Source: Planctomycetota bacterium (GTDB taxonomy: Bacteria > Planctomycetota > Phycisphaerae > UBA1845 > PWPN01). From it: a DNA stretch of 8,782 bases. Each line of letters begins with the position of its first letter. Position 1 is the first letter of the stretch. Shown piece by piece: positions 1 to 6,325 of this stretch. Location: positions 1 through 8,782 of the forward strand of contig JACQVT010000594.1 of assembly GCA_016209665.1 (NCBI GenBank), in the 5' to 3' direction. The notes below the pieces were generated by a model. It saw only the letters and a program-made list of their open reading frames with translations. It did no database searches and was not told the DNA's origin. Both the position numbers and the translations under genes were made by a program.

Positions 1-1
1 G

Positions 2-538
2 AAGCACGCGAACCATGCCGGTGAGTTCGACGTTGTCATCGCCAACGACGTCATCGAGCACGTGTCGTCGCCTCGTCTTTTCCTGACCCACCTGCGCAGT
101 GTGCTGCGGCCCGGCGGATGGCTGAGCCTCGAAACGCCCAACTGGGGTGGAATCTGGCGGCGGGTGGGCGGCCCGCGATGGTTGGGCTTGAATCCGTTCC
201 ACGTCTTTTTGTTCGACGCCCGATGCCTGACGCGGCTCATGGCGCAGTGTGGATTCCGCGATTGCCGTGCCGGCTCAAGTACGAACTGCGCCCACGCCGC
301 GTGGGGATCGCGGCCGGAGCTTCACCCCCTGTGGCAATGCCTGCCCGCGGCGTTGCGTTGGCGGCTCGAACGGTTCCTCGATCGCCTGACCCCGCCGTCG
401 TTTGCCCTTGCCCTGCGGCACGATTCGCCCCCTTCGATCGAGGATGCCCTGACCCGAATCGAGATCGTTCGACGTCCCACTGCCATGCCCTCGGCCCGAT
501 TGACCGGGGACAACCTCATGGTTATCGGCCGCGCGTGA
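2..538 (+). CDS. Class I SAM-dependent methyltransferase, C-terminal part (5' truncated by window edge)
   Basis: The frame is already open at the left edge, so the start and the SAM-binding glycine loop lie upstream. What remains begins with a typical motif IV/post-II region, FDVVIANDVIEHV (about residues 9-21 of the visible part), followed by LRSVLRPGGWLSLETPN, the usual 'L+pGG.l.l..pN' strand of methyltransferase domain 11/23 families. This fold transfers a methyl group from SAM to a small molecule, often a sugar or lipid in polysaccharide loci. The substrate cannot be read from the sequence. A segment GLNPFHVFLFDARCLTRLMAQCGF fits the late 'H...f....l..ll...GF' region of the family. The gene ends in TGA at 536-538. 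It is separated from the next gene by 162 bp, so it may belong to a preceding transcription unit of the same polysaccharide locus. The methyltransferase class is well supported; the biological role is inferred. Confidence 0.85.
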   Translation, partial: KHANHAGEFDVVIANDVIEHVSSPRLFLTHLRSVLRPGGWLSLETPNWGGIWRRVGGPRWLGLNPFHVFLFDARCLTRLMAQCGFRDCRAGSSTNCAHAAWGSRPELHPLWQCLPAALRWRLERFLDRLTPPSFALALRHDSPPSIEDALTRIEIVRRPTAMPSARLTGDNLMVIGRA

Positions 539-594
539 ATTGCCGGCCCGCCACGGCGGCCATTGCCCGATAATACCATCCACCGCCGGCCCCG

Positions 595-612
595 GCCGCC
601 CGTTTGGGCGGC
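595..612 (+). other. GC-rich hairpin, 7-bp stem and 4-nt loop
   Basis: GCCGCCC at 595-601 pairs perfectly with GGGCGGC at 606-612 around a GTTT loop. It lies 57 bp after the stop of the upstream methyltransferase gene. It is not followed by a T-tract, so it is not a canonical intrinsic terminator. It could weakly terminate or attenuate transcription, or protect a transcript end. A short GC stem can also arise by chance in DNA of this composition. Confidence 0.4.
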
Positions 613-631
613 ATGAACGGCCCCCGCGTTT

Positions 632-643
632 TGGTCGCGACCA
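632..643. promoter_or_regulatory. Perfect 12-bp palindrome, possible operator
   Basis: TGGTCGCGACCA reads identically on both strands. It lies 58 bp upstream of the first glycosyltransferase start, within the only intergenic gap. Position and symmetry are compatible with a dimeric regulator site. However, palindromes of this length are expected a few times by chance in a window this size, and no matching second site was noticed, so the call is weak. Confidence 0.2.
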
Positions 644-681
644 CACCTCAACTGGCCTCAGGGAAGACCGATATCTACGAC

Positions 682-688
682 AAGGAGG
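682..688 (+). promoter_or_regulatory. Ribosome binding site (AAGGAGG) for the first glycosyltransferase
   Basis: This is a consensus Shine-Dalgarno sequence, with 12 nt between it and the ATG at 701, longer than usual. It favours 701 over the in-frame ATG at 746, which has no comparable site. Confidence 0.6.
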
Positions 689-700
689 CGTTATCGGCTG

Positions 701-2278
701 ATGGTGCGCGGGCGCCGCGCGCCGGGCCGGCGACGGAATAGCCATATGACGGCGGCGTTCAGAGTTTCGATGCGGCTGACGGATGGGCCGGCGTCCCACG
801 GCGATGGTGTCGTTACGTGGTGGCAGTGGTTGAGCCATCCGCCGAGGACGTCGCGGCAGAGCGCCCGCGGCCGCGTGCTGCTCATCAGTTACCAATTCCC
901 GCCTGCGGGCGGCAGCGGCGTGCAACGACCGGCCAAGCTGGCCAAGTACCTGCCGGCGTGCGGCTGGTCGGTCGAGGTGCTGGCCGCCGGTCACGACCGG
1001 TTCCCCTGGACGGATGTTTCGCTGCTCGACGATCTGGCCCCGCACACCGCCGTGCATCGGATCGCCGGTTACGAACCCGCCTGCCTGGCTCGGCGGATGG
1101 CGTCAGTCTGGTCGTCCATCGCGGGCACGGATGCCCGAGCAGTTGAAGGCGGCGAGATTGGCCGGCAGGGATGCCGGTCGATCCGCCGCATCGATGACGG
1201 CCTGTATTGGCGGCTTACCAAATGGACGGGGCGGCTGGGGATGGGCAATGGCGAATCGCTGTGGATCGGTCCGGCGACGCGGGCCGCGATCCGCCGGCAC
1301 CGCGAATCACCTTTCCATGCCGTCATTTCCACCGGCCCGCCGCATTTCGTGCATCGTGTGGCCATGCGGATCGCCCAGACGACGGGCTTGCCCTGGCTGG
1401 CGGACCTGCGCGATCCGCTGGTAAGCGATTTCGACCGCGAGGCGCCGCCCGCGCGCCACCTCGCGCACATGCTCGCGTTCGAGCGGACGATCCTGCAACA
1501 CGCCACCATGGTGGTCACGACCAGCCCCTCGTTCGCGTGCGACCTGCGCGACCGTTACCCGCACCGGGCCGACGATATCCGGGCGATCCTCAACGGGTTT
1601 GACCGCGAGGACATCATCGAGGCGGTCGACGCGGGCCAGCCCCCGGCCAAGTCGCAGGCCGAGTGCACGTTCGTTGCCGCGGGGGCGTTCTACGGCCGTC
1701 GTGAGCTGAGGCGGATCATCGAGCCCCTGGAGGCGGTGCTGAGCGGGCGGCGACACTGGTGGGGCCGCGTACGTCTGGTGGTCGCCGGCACGCTCGATGT
1801 CGGGCAGCGGCGGTACTGGGAGCGAAACAAGCCCGACTGGGTGGACCTGGTGGGTTACGTGGACCACGCGGCGGCGATCCGGCTGGCCGCGGCCGCCGCG
1901 TGCAGCATCGTGGTGGTCCCGGCCTGCGGGCACGGGCATTTGAGCATTCCGGGCAAGACGCTCGAGCTGCTCGCGATCCCGACGCACATTCTGGCCCTGG
2001 TGCCGCCGGACAGCGACACCGCGCGGATCGTGATCCGGGCGGGCGGGGCCACGGTGGCGGCGCTCGAAAATGAGCACGCGGTGGCTACCGCCATGCGGCA
2101 GATCATCGAGTCGCATTTCGCCGGGCGTCTGGCCGGCCAGCGGAATTGGCGGAGGGTGGATGCGTTCGATCGCCGGGTAGTGGCTGCGCGCTTCGCCGAT
2201 GGCCTGACGTCGATCTGCGGCCAAAGGGCGGCGGACACCGGCGGCGGGGCGGCGGTTCGCAACGGCGCGGGGACTTAA
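701..2278 (+). CDS. Glycosyltransferase, GT4-like (GT-B fold)
   Basis: Encodes 525 residues. The conserved part starts near residue 58 with RVLLISYQFPPAGGSGVQRPAK, the first Rossmann strand and glycine-rich loop of a GT4-type subfamily whose signature is 'PP.GG.GVQR..K..kyLp..GW'. WLADLRDP follows near residues 232-239, and a domain linker contains ILNGFD. The C-terminal nucleotide-sugar domain contains LVVAGTLDVG, WVDLVGYVDHAAAIRLAA and IPGKTLELLAIPTHILALVPPDSDTA in separate stretches. The glutamate near residue 422 (in KTLE) corresponds to the second Glu of the EX7E motif; the first is not a Glu. The enzyme probably adds a sugar to a lipid-linked polysaccharide intermediate at the inner face of the membrane; donor and acceptor are unknown. 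The first 57 residues are Arg/Trp-rich and unlike the family, so the true start may be ATG 746 or later, although the AAGGAGG at 682-688 supports 701. It is the first gene of the tight operon; the next starts 6 nt after its TAA. Confidence 0.85.
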   Translation: MVRGRRAPGRRRNSHMTAAFRVSMRLTDGPASHGDGVVTWWQWLSHPPRTSRQSARGRVLLISYQFPPAGGSGVQRPAKLAKYLPACGWSVEVLAAGHDRFPWTDVSLLDDLAPHTAVHRIAGYEPACLARRMASVWSSIAGTDARAVEGGEIGRQGCRSIRRIDDGLYWRLTKWTGRLGMGNGESLWIGPATRAAIRRHRESPFHAVISTGPPHFVHRVAMRIAQTTGLPWLADLRDPLVSDFDREAPPARHLAHMLAFERTILQHATMVVTTSPSFACDLRDRYPHRADDIRAILNGFDREDIIEAVDAGQPPAKSQAECTFVAAGAFYGRRELRRIIEPLEAVLSGRRHWWGRVRLVVAGTLDVGQRRYWERNKPDWVDLVGYVDHAAAIRLAAAAACSIVVVPACGHGHLSIPGKTLELLAIPTHILALVPPDSDTARIVIRAGGATVAALENEHAVATAMRQIIESHFAGRLAGQRNWRRVDAFDRRVVAARFADGLTSICGQRAADTGGGAAVRNGAGT

Positions 2279-2284
2279 GGTCGC

Positions 2285-3628
2285 ATGACGCGCGAGGTCC
2301 ACAAGCTGATGTTCGTCAGCGACGCTCCACACCTCGGCGGGGCCGAGCGATACATCGCCGCCATGTCCGGCGCGGCCCGTCGCCGCGGCATCGAGCCGGT
2401 CGTCTGCTGGGTCCGGCCCCACGATGCACCGGCGGACGTTTTCGCCGGCGTGGAGCGGGACGGCATCGCAGTGCGGGTCGTGTCGGCCGAGTCTGCTCGC
2501 GGCATCGCGGCGATCCGGCGACAACTACGGGATCTGTTTTGTCGAGAGCGGCCCGGCGCGGCGATCGTCAATGCCAGCGGGCGGCCGCGGTTCTGGTTGA
2601 CGACGTGGATCGCCCGGGCCCGGCACGTACCCGCGGCGTGGGTGCACCAGATGGTGGATGGCTGCGATTACCGCCGACTCCCGCCGCGGCGACTGAGCGG
2701 ACGCGTCGAGGGATTGCATCTTTGGCGGGTGCCGCAGGCCCTGCGGCACCGGCTCGCGGCCGCCGGAGCGACCGCCGTCGTTACCCTCAACGAGCAGGAC
2801 CGCGACCAGGTGGCTCGCGAGCACGGCATCCGCCGGCGGCGGATCCAGGTCGTGCCGCACGGCATCGATACCGACCGGTATCGGTTCGACGCCGGCACCC
2901 GCGAGCGGACGAGGACGGCGTGGTCGCCCTTGACACGCGACGCGACCTTGTCGCTGTTGGACGCTTCGCGTCCCGTCGCGTGTCAAGGGTCGAACAACCG
3001 GACGCCGGCTGGGGTAACGGAGCCGTTCATCGTCGGCACCGCGGGGAGACTCGTCGAGGGCAAGGGCGTCGGGATACTGATCGAGGCGGTGGCTATGCTG
3101 CGCCGGCGCGGCGTTTCAGTGACAGTGGTCATCGCCGGCGAGGGTCCGCAGCGCAGCGCCCTCGGCCGGCTCGCCGAGGAACTCGCCGTCGGTGACGCGG
3201 TCCGGTTCGCGGGCTTCGTCGAGGACATGGCGGGTTTCTACTGCGGCCTGGATGTGTTCGCTCTGTGCAGCCGGACCGAGTCGTTCGGCCTCGTGCTGAC
3301 CGAGGCGATGGCATGCGAACGGCCGGTGGTGGCCACACCCACGGCCGGGGCCCGCTGCCAGATCGAGGACGGGCACACGGGCCGGCTGCTGCCGTCGTTC
3401 TCGGCCGCGGCGCTCGCCGATGGGCTGGACGAGCTGTTTCATCGGCCGGACTACCGGGAACAACTGGGGCAACGGGCGCGTCGGCACGTGCTCCGCGAGT
3501 TCAGCATTGACGGGACCCTGGAGCGCACGCTGCAACTGCTGTCGCCGGGGCGGGTATTCGGAGCGGCGTCGGACTGCCGGCGCCGCGACACGGGTTCGAC
3601 GGCGCTGGCCGGGGAGGGTGCGGCGTGA
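2285..3628 (+). CDS. GT4 family glycosyltransferase carrying an in-frame palindromic-repeat insertion
   Basis: Encodes 447 residues. The N-terminal domain starts with KLMFVSDAPHLGGAERYIAA (GGAER at residues 18-22), a classic GT4 acceptor-side loop. VVPHGIDTDRY (189-199) marks the hinge. The donor-binding domain begins with FIVGTAGRLVEGKG (from 248) and continues with VVIAGEGPQ and VRFAGFVEDM. It contains a complete EX7E motif, ESFGLVLTE, with Glu332 and Glu340, which binds the nucleotide-sugar donor and supports a retaining mechanism. Between hinge and donor domain lie 21 residues (215-235) encoded entirely by a 63-bp palindromic repeat. Removing the repeat plus its 3-bp duplication joins AW-S to NNRTPAG and gives a normal-length linker, so the enzyme is probably still functional. 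The ATG follows AAGG at 2277-2280, which overlaps the previous stop. The TGA overlaps the next start by 4 nt. Sugar specificity is unknown. Confidence 0.9.
   Translation: MTREVHKLMFVSDAPHLGGAERYIAAMSGAARRRGIEPVVCWVRPHDAPADVFAGVERDGIAVRVVSAESARGIAAIRRQLRDLFCRERPGAAIVNASGRPRFWLTTWIARARHVPAAWVHQMVDGCDYRRLPPRRLSGRVEGLHLWRVPQALRHRLAAAGATAVVTLNEQDRDQVAREHGIRRRRIQVVPHGIDTDRYRFDAGTRERTRTAWSPLTRDATLSLLDASRPVACQGSNNRTPAGVTEPFIVGTAGRLVEGKGVGILIEAVAMLRRRGVSVTVVIAGEGPQRSALGRLAEELAVGDAVRFAGFVEDMAGFYCGLDVFALCSRTESFGLVLTEAMACERPVVATPTAGARCQIEDGHTGRLLPSFSAAALADGLDELFHRPDYREQLGQRARRHVLREFSIDGTLERTLQLLSPGRVFGAASDCRRRDTGSTALAGEGAA
2927..2989 (+). repeat. 63-bp palindromic element, copy 1, inserted in frame in a glycosyltransferase gene
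   Basis: The ends form a perfect 16-bp inverted repeat: 2927-2942 pairs with CGTCGCGTGTCAAGGG at 2974-2989. Two smaller hairpins lie inside: GCGAC/CTT/GTCGC (2942-2954) and GGACGC/TTC/GCGTCC (2959-2973). The whole could fold as a three-stem, cloverleaf-like structure in DNA or RNA. The flanks are TCG (2924-2926) and TCG (2990-2992), a possible 3-bp target duplication; extended leftward into the element end the match is GGTCG, again 66 bp apart. A second copy of equal length lies at 6242-6304 with 51 of 63 identical positions. It begins exactly on a codon boundary and encodes 21 residues including DASRPVACQG. It resembles a small non-autonomous mobile element; no transposase is present in the window. 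Confidence 0.88.
3613..3618 (+). promoter_or_regulatory. Ribosome binding site (GGAGGG) supporting the GTG start at 3625
   Basis: The purine run 3611-3618 ends 6 nt before the GTG at 3625, inside the end of the preceding gene. It identifies GTG rather than a later ATG as the start and, with the 4-nt stop/start overlap (GTGA), indicates translational coupling. Confidence 0.75.
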
Positions 3629-4902
3629 GAATCCTCGTCCCGCTGCCGTTCAACGTCGCGAACCTGCGGCACGGCAGGAACCTGAGGATCGTGCATCTGC
3701 TCCGCGCGCTGGGAGACCATGCCCAGATCACGTGTGCCGTGGCGGGCGAGGGTGCCGGCCAGTCGCTGCGGGACTTGATTGGCGATGCGGAGGTTGTACC
3801 GGCGCCGCCGTCGCCGGCGGCGAGCGCGGACACGCAAGCCGGGCCGCCGGGGCCTTGGCTGGTCCGCCGGGCGGCGACGTTTTTCGGGTACAACCGCGGC
3901 CTGCACACGCTGGCCGATCGGTTGCGAGCGCGAGTCGACGCTGTGCTCGGGTTCGATCTGTCCTCGGCGATGTACCTGATGCCGCTCGATGGACAACCAT
4001 CACGGCGCGTTCCCGCGATCTTCGATGCGGTCGACGATCCGTGGCTGACGTGGCGGAGCCGGCGTGTGACGGATCGTTGGTCGGCAGAAGGTCTGAAGAC
4101 GGCCGTCGCGGTGCAGGCGTATCGCCGATGGCTGTTGACGCGAATGGACCGGATCATTGCCGTGGCTCCGCGGGACGCCCAGTCGCTGGCGGCGGTGACT
4201 CACCGGCCGGTGGAGGTGGCGCCCAACGGCGTGGTGGTTCCCTCGCTTGCACCCGGGTCGATGACCCGCGAATCGCTGGTCGTGCTGACCGGAGCGATGA
4301 GTTTTCCGCCCAACGAGCGGGCGGCCTGCCTCTTGGCGCGGACGATCTGGCCTCGGGTGCAGCGCATGGTGCCGTCGGCCCGCCTGGCTCTGGTCGGAGC
4401 CGATCCGACCGCCCGCGTGCAGATGCTGGCGGATGGCCCCGGGGTGGTCGTCACCGGAAGAGTGGATGACGTGGGAACCTGGCTGCGTCGGGCCCGGGTG
4501 GCTGCCGCCCCCATGTTCAGCGGCAGCGGCATGAAGAACAAGGTGCTGGAGGCCTGCGCCAACGGCTGTCCGGTGGCCGCCTCGTTGCTGGCCGCAGAGG
4601 GCATTCCGACCGGCGAGCGGAACGGCGTCCTGGTGACCGACGATCCGGTGGCATTCGCCAACCAGATCACGCGGCTGCTCCTAGATCCGCGGGCCGCCGA
4701 ACGGATCGGTCTGGCCGGGATGGACATGGTGCGCCGGCATTTCACCTGGGCCCGGGCGGCGGAAATCCTGTACGAGGCGATTGCCGGCGGTTGCGGCGCC
4801 GCCGCGGCCGCAAGGCCAGACAACCCAGCGCCGCAGGCAAGACTGAGCACCGTTTTCGAGCCGGGTGCCGGCAAGGAGGCGACCGTCCATGCCGCTTCGT
4901 AG
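3625..4902 (+). CDS. GT4-type glycosyltransferase similar to those of exosortase/PEP-CTERM loci
   Basis: Encodes 425 residues and starts with GTG overlapping the previous TGA. The N-terminus MRILVPLPFNVANLRHGRNLRIVHLLRALG matches the entry into a Rossmann domain ('G...R...ll+aL'). The middle contains FDAVDDPWLTWRSRRV and DRIIAVAPRDAQSL, where DDP is typical of the acceptor domain. VEVAPNGV is the hinge. The donor domain has LTGAMSFPPNERAA (Met225), ARLALVGADPTARV, GVVVTGRVDDVGTWLRRARVAAAP and GSGMKNKVLEACANGCPV. The last ends in Glu309, the second Glu of EX7E; the first is Ser301, common in the subgroup with '(S/T).xMKNKvLEA'. This arrangement is the one I know from the TIGR03087-type glycosyltransferase of XrtA/PEP-CTERM systems, although that assignment needs a profile search. 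Its last 14 nt overlap the next gene in another frame. A Pro/Ala-rich stretch near residues 60-75 is a variable loop. Confidence 0.88.
   Translation: MRILVPLPFNVANLRHGRNLRIVHLLRALGDHAQITCAVAGEGAGQSLRDLIGDAEVVPAPPSPAASADTQAGPPGPWLVRRAATFFGYNRGLHTLADRLRARVDAVLGFDLSSAMYLMPLDGQPSRRVPAIFDAVDDPWLTWRSRRVTDRWSAEGLKTAVAVQAYRRWLLTRMDRIIAVAPRDAQSLAAVTHRPVEVAPNGVVVPSLAPGSMTRESLVVLTGAMSFPPNERAACLLARTIWPRVQRMVPSARLALVGADPTARVQMLADGPGVVVTGRVDDVGTWLRRARVAAAPMFSGSGMKNKVLEACANGCPVAASLLAAEGIPTGERNGVLVTDDPVAFANQITRLLLDPRAAERIGLAGMDMVRRHFTWARAAEILYEAIAGGCGAAAAARPDNPAPQARLSTVFEPGAGKEATVHAAS
4873..4879 (+). promoter_or_regulatory. Ribosome binding site (AAGGAGG) fixing the membrane-protein start at 4889
   Basis: Nine nt separate this consensus site from ATG 4889. 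An in-frame GTG at 4865 lies upstream of the site and would add eight charged residues before the first membrane span, so 4889 is preferred. Confidence 0.8.
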
Positions 4903-6322
4903 CCTGGCGTTCCTGCTCTACTTCTTCGGCAGCTCGACGGCGGCCTTCGTGTACCCGATGGTGGGTCTGGTCTGCTACGTGGTGCTGTACCATGTGTATC
5001 CCCAGACGACGTGGTGGGGCAGCGCCCTGGAGCCGCTCGGCATCCGCTATGCCTTCGTCTGCGGAGCCTGTCTGCTGATCGGCGCCGTCCTCAACGCCGG
5101 CCGCATGAGACTCGGCCGGCATCCACTGCACGTGGTCGAGGCCGGCGTCATTGTCGTCTACCTGTCGATGCTTCTGAGTCTGGCCACGGGCGTCGGCCCG
5201 AACACTCAGACGGCGATGATCGTCGACAAGATGGGCAAGATCGTCCTGTTCCTGCTCGTCATGTCGCACGTGGTCGTCTCGCGACACCGGTTGTGGATTC
5301 TGACGGTCATTCTGACGGTGATGACGCTTTATCTGGGCCACGAGGCCAAGATCGCTCCACCGGGGGCGTTTCTCCAGAACCGCCTGGACGGCATCGGCGG
5401 GCCGGACTTCCATGAATCCGCCGGGCTGGCGATTCACCTGTGCGCGCTGATGCCGTTCGTGGCGATCGTCCTGAGACACAAGCATTGGCTGTGCCGGCTG
5501 ACGGCGTTCTTCGCCGCGGGCTACGGGACGAACGCCATCCTGCTGTGCCGGGCCCGGTCGGCGTTCGTGGCGGCAATCGTCGCGGGGTTGGCGGCGTTGT
5601 GGTACGTCCCACGACGGTTCCGCATGTGGGTTGCCGGCATGCTGGTCGTGGCGGCGGCCGGCGGCTTTTTCCTGAGTGACTCTTGGTTCTGGAAGCGGAT
5701 GGACACCATCGTCGTGGCCGACCAGGAACAGCGCGACCAGTCGTCCGCGATCCGGTTCCTGATCTGGTCGGCAGCGTGGGACATGTTCAAGGCCAACCCC
5801 CTGGGCGTCGGGGTGGGACAGTTCCAGTTCCAGGTCAAGCGGTACAACGAAGAACTGGAGAACATCAACCGCGATGCTCATAACAGCTTCATTCTGTGCA
5901 TGGGCGAGACGGGGGCCCCCGGGCTGGTCGCCTACCTGACGACGCTGTTGCTGTCGTGGGTGACCCTGAACCGGACGTCCCGGCTGGTCCGGTCCAACCT
6001 CGCCGATGGCGAGCCGTTCGAATGGCTGGTGCTGGCCAACCGGCTGGCCCTGATCGTGTACCTGGTGGCCGGGCTGTTCGTGAGCCGGTTCTACACCGAG
6101 GGCATGTGGTGGCTGATCATTCTGCCCGTATGCCTGCTGCGGGCGGTCGAGAACGAGATAAAGCAGGAGCTGCGGGAGGAGGCGGCGGTCGAACAGGCGG
6201 CAGCAGCCTGGGCGTGCACTCTCCGGCCGGTGCGGCCGCAACTCTTGACAGGCAACGCGACGTCGGCGCGCTCGGACGCTTCGCGCGGCGTCGCGTGTCA
6301 AGGGCAACTGGGAGGACTCTAG
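4889..6322 (+). CDS. O-antigen ligase/polymerase-like multi-span membrane protein (Wzy_C type; exosortase-associated O-glycosylation ligase-like)
   Basis: Encodes 477 residues with about 12-13 hydrophobic segments, so it is an integral inner-membrane protein. The N-terminus MPLRSLAFLLYFFGSSTAAF then YPMVGLVCYVVLYHVYPQTTWWG resembles the 'exosortase A system-associated O-glycosylation ligase' group. A large extracytoplasmic loop carries the Wzy_C hallmarks: SAIRFLIWSAAWDMFKANPLGVGVGQF, a tyrosine region, then AHNSFILCMGETGAPGLVAY, where the H-N and E-x-G pattern is the conserved part of O-antigen ligases. These enzymes move a completed oligosaccharide from a polyprenyl carrier to an acceptor or growing chain on the periplasmic side. 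Ligase versus polymerase cannot be told apart here. The hydrophilic tail after about residue 428 carries the second palindromic repeat (residues 452-472), leaving only QLGGL after it. The start overlaps the previous gene by 14 nt; the stop is 3 nt before the next gene. Confidence 0.85.
   Translation: MPLRSLAFLLYFFGSSTAAFVYPMVGLVCYVVLYHVYPQTTWWGSALEPLGIRYAFVCGACLLIGAVLNAGRMRLGRHPLHVVEAGVIVVYLSMLLSLATGVGPNTQTAMIVDKMGKIVLFLLVMSHVVVSRHRLWILTVILTVMTLYLGHEAKIAPPGAFLQNRLDGIGGPDFHESAGLAIHLCALMPFVAIVLRHKHWLCRLTAFFAAGYGTNAILLCRARSAFVAAIVAGLAALWYVPRRFRMWVAGMLVVAAAGGFFLSDSWFWKRMDTIVVADQEQRDQSSAIRFLIWSAAWDMFKANPLGVGVGQFQFQVKRYNEELENINRDAHNSFILCMGETGAPGLVAYLTTLLLSWVTLNRTSRLVRSNLADGEPFEWLVLANRLALIVYLVAGLFVSRFYTEGMWWLIILPVCLLRAVENEIKQELREEAAVEQAAAAWACTLRPVRPQLLTGNATSARSDASRGVACQGQLGGL
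6242..6304 (+). repeat. 63-bp palindromic element, copy 2, in frame at the 3' end of the ligase-like gene
   Basis: Same length, orientation and reading frame as the copy at 2927-2989, with 12 base differences. The right arm CGTCGCGTGTCAAGGG and the core GGACGCTTCGCG are identical in both; the left arm has decayed, with 13 of 16 Watson-Crick pairs left plus one G-T. An alternative 8-bp stem pairs 6255-6262 with 6289-6296, and a 5-bp stem pairs 6266-6270 with 6282-6286. The flanks are CAA (6239-6241) and CAA (6305-6307), extendable to GCAACT at 6238 and 6304, again 66 bp apart. It encodes 21 residues including DASRGVACQG. It ends 6 nt before the ribosome binding site of the next gene. The decayed left arm suggests this insertion is older or under less constraint. 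Confidence 0.88.
6311..6315 (+). promoter_or_regulatory. Ribosome binding site (GGAGG) for the second methyltransferase
   Basis: Lies within the last codons of the ligase-like gene, 10 nt before ATG 6326 and 6 nt after the end of the palindromic repeat. Folding of the repeat in mRNA could affect access to this site. Confidence 0.7.
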
Positions 6323-6325
6323 CGG

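Larger units (their letters stand above)
539..700. other. Intergenic region between the methyltransferase and the first glycosyltransferase
   Basis: This is the only non-coding stretch longer than a few bases in the window. It contains a GATAAT hexamer (569-574) resembling a -10 box but without a recognisable -35 partner, a GC-rich hairpin (595-612), a perfect 12-bp palindrome (632-643) and an AAGGAGG ribosome binding site (682-688). It is the natural place for a promoter of the downstream operon, but no convincing sigma-70 promoter is visible. No tRNA-like or riboswitch-like structure was recognised. Confidence 0.6.

Noticed and set aside
1307..2524. A 405-codon open frame on the minus strand opposite the first two glycosyltransferases
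   Set aside because: Low-complexity Arg/Pro/Asp-rich product, no motif and no coding logic, lying opposite conserved genes.
2930..2935. TTGACA inside both repeat copies, matching a sigma-70 -35 box (and again on the opposite strand in the other arm)
   Set aside because: It is part of the inverted repeat arms, no -10 element was seen at the right distance in either copy, and the surroundings are coding.
2927..2989. The palindrome as an intrinsic transcription terminator
   Set aside because: It lies in the middle of an open reading frame, is not followed by a T-tract, and the downstream gene part encodes the essential donor domain.
2146..3195. A 349-codon open frame on the plus strand overlapping the first two glycosyltransferases
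   Set aside because: Extremely Arg/Gly-rich product with no fold motif; a frame-shifted shadow of the glycosyltransferase at 2285-3628.
2927..6304. The two repeats as the start of a CRISPR array or a recombination-derived tandem duplication
   Set aside because: Only two copies more than 3 kb apart, with unrelated flanks and no regular spacers.
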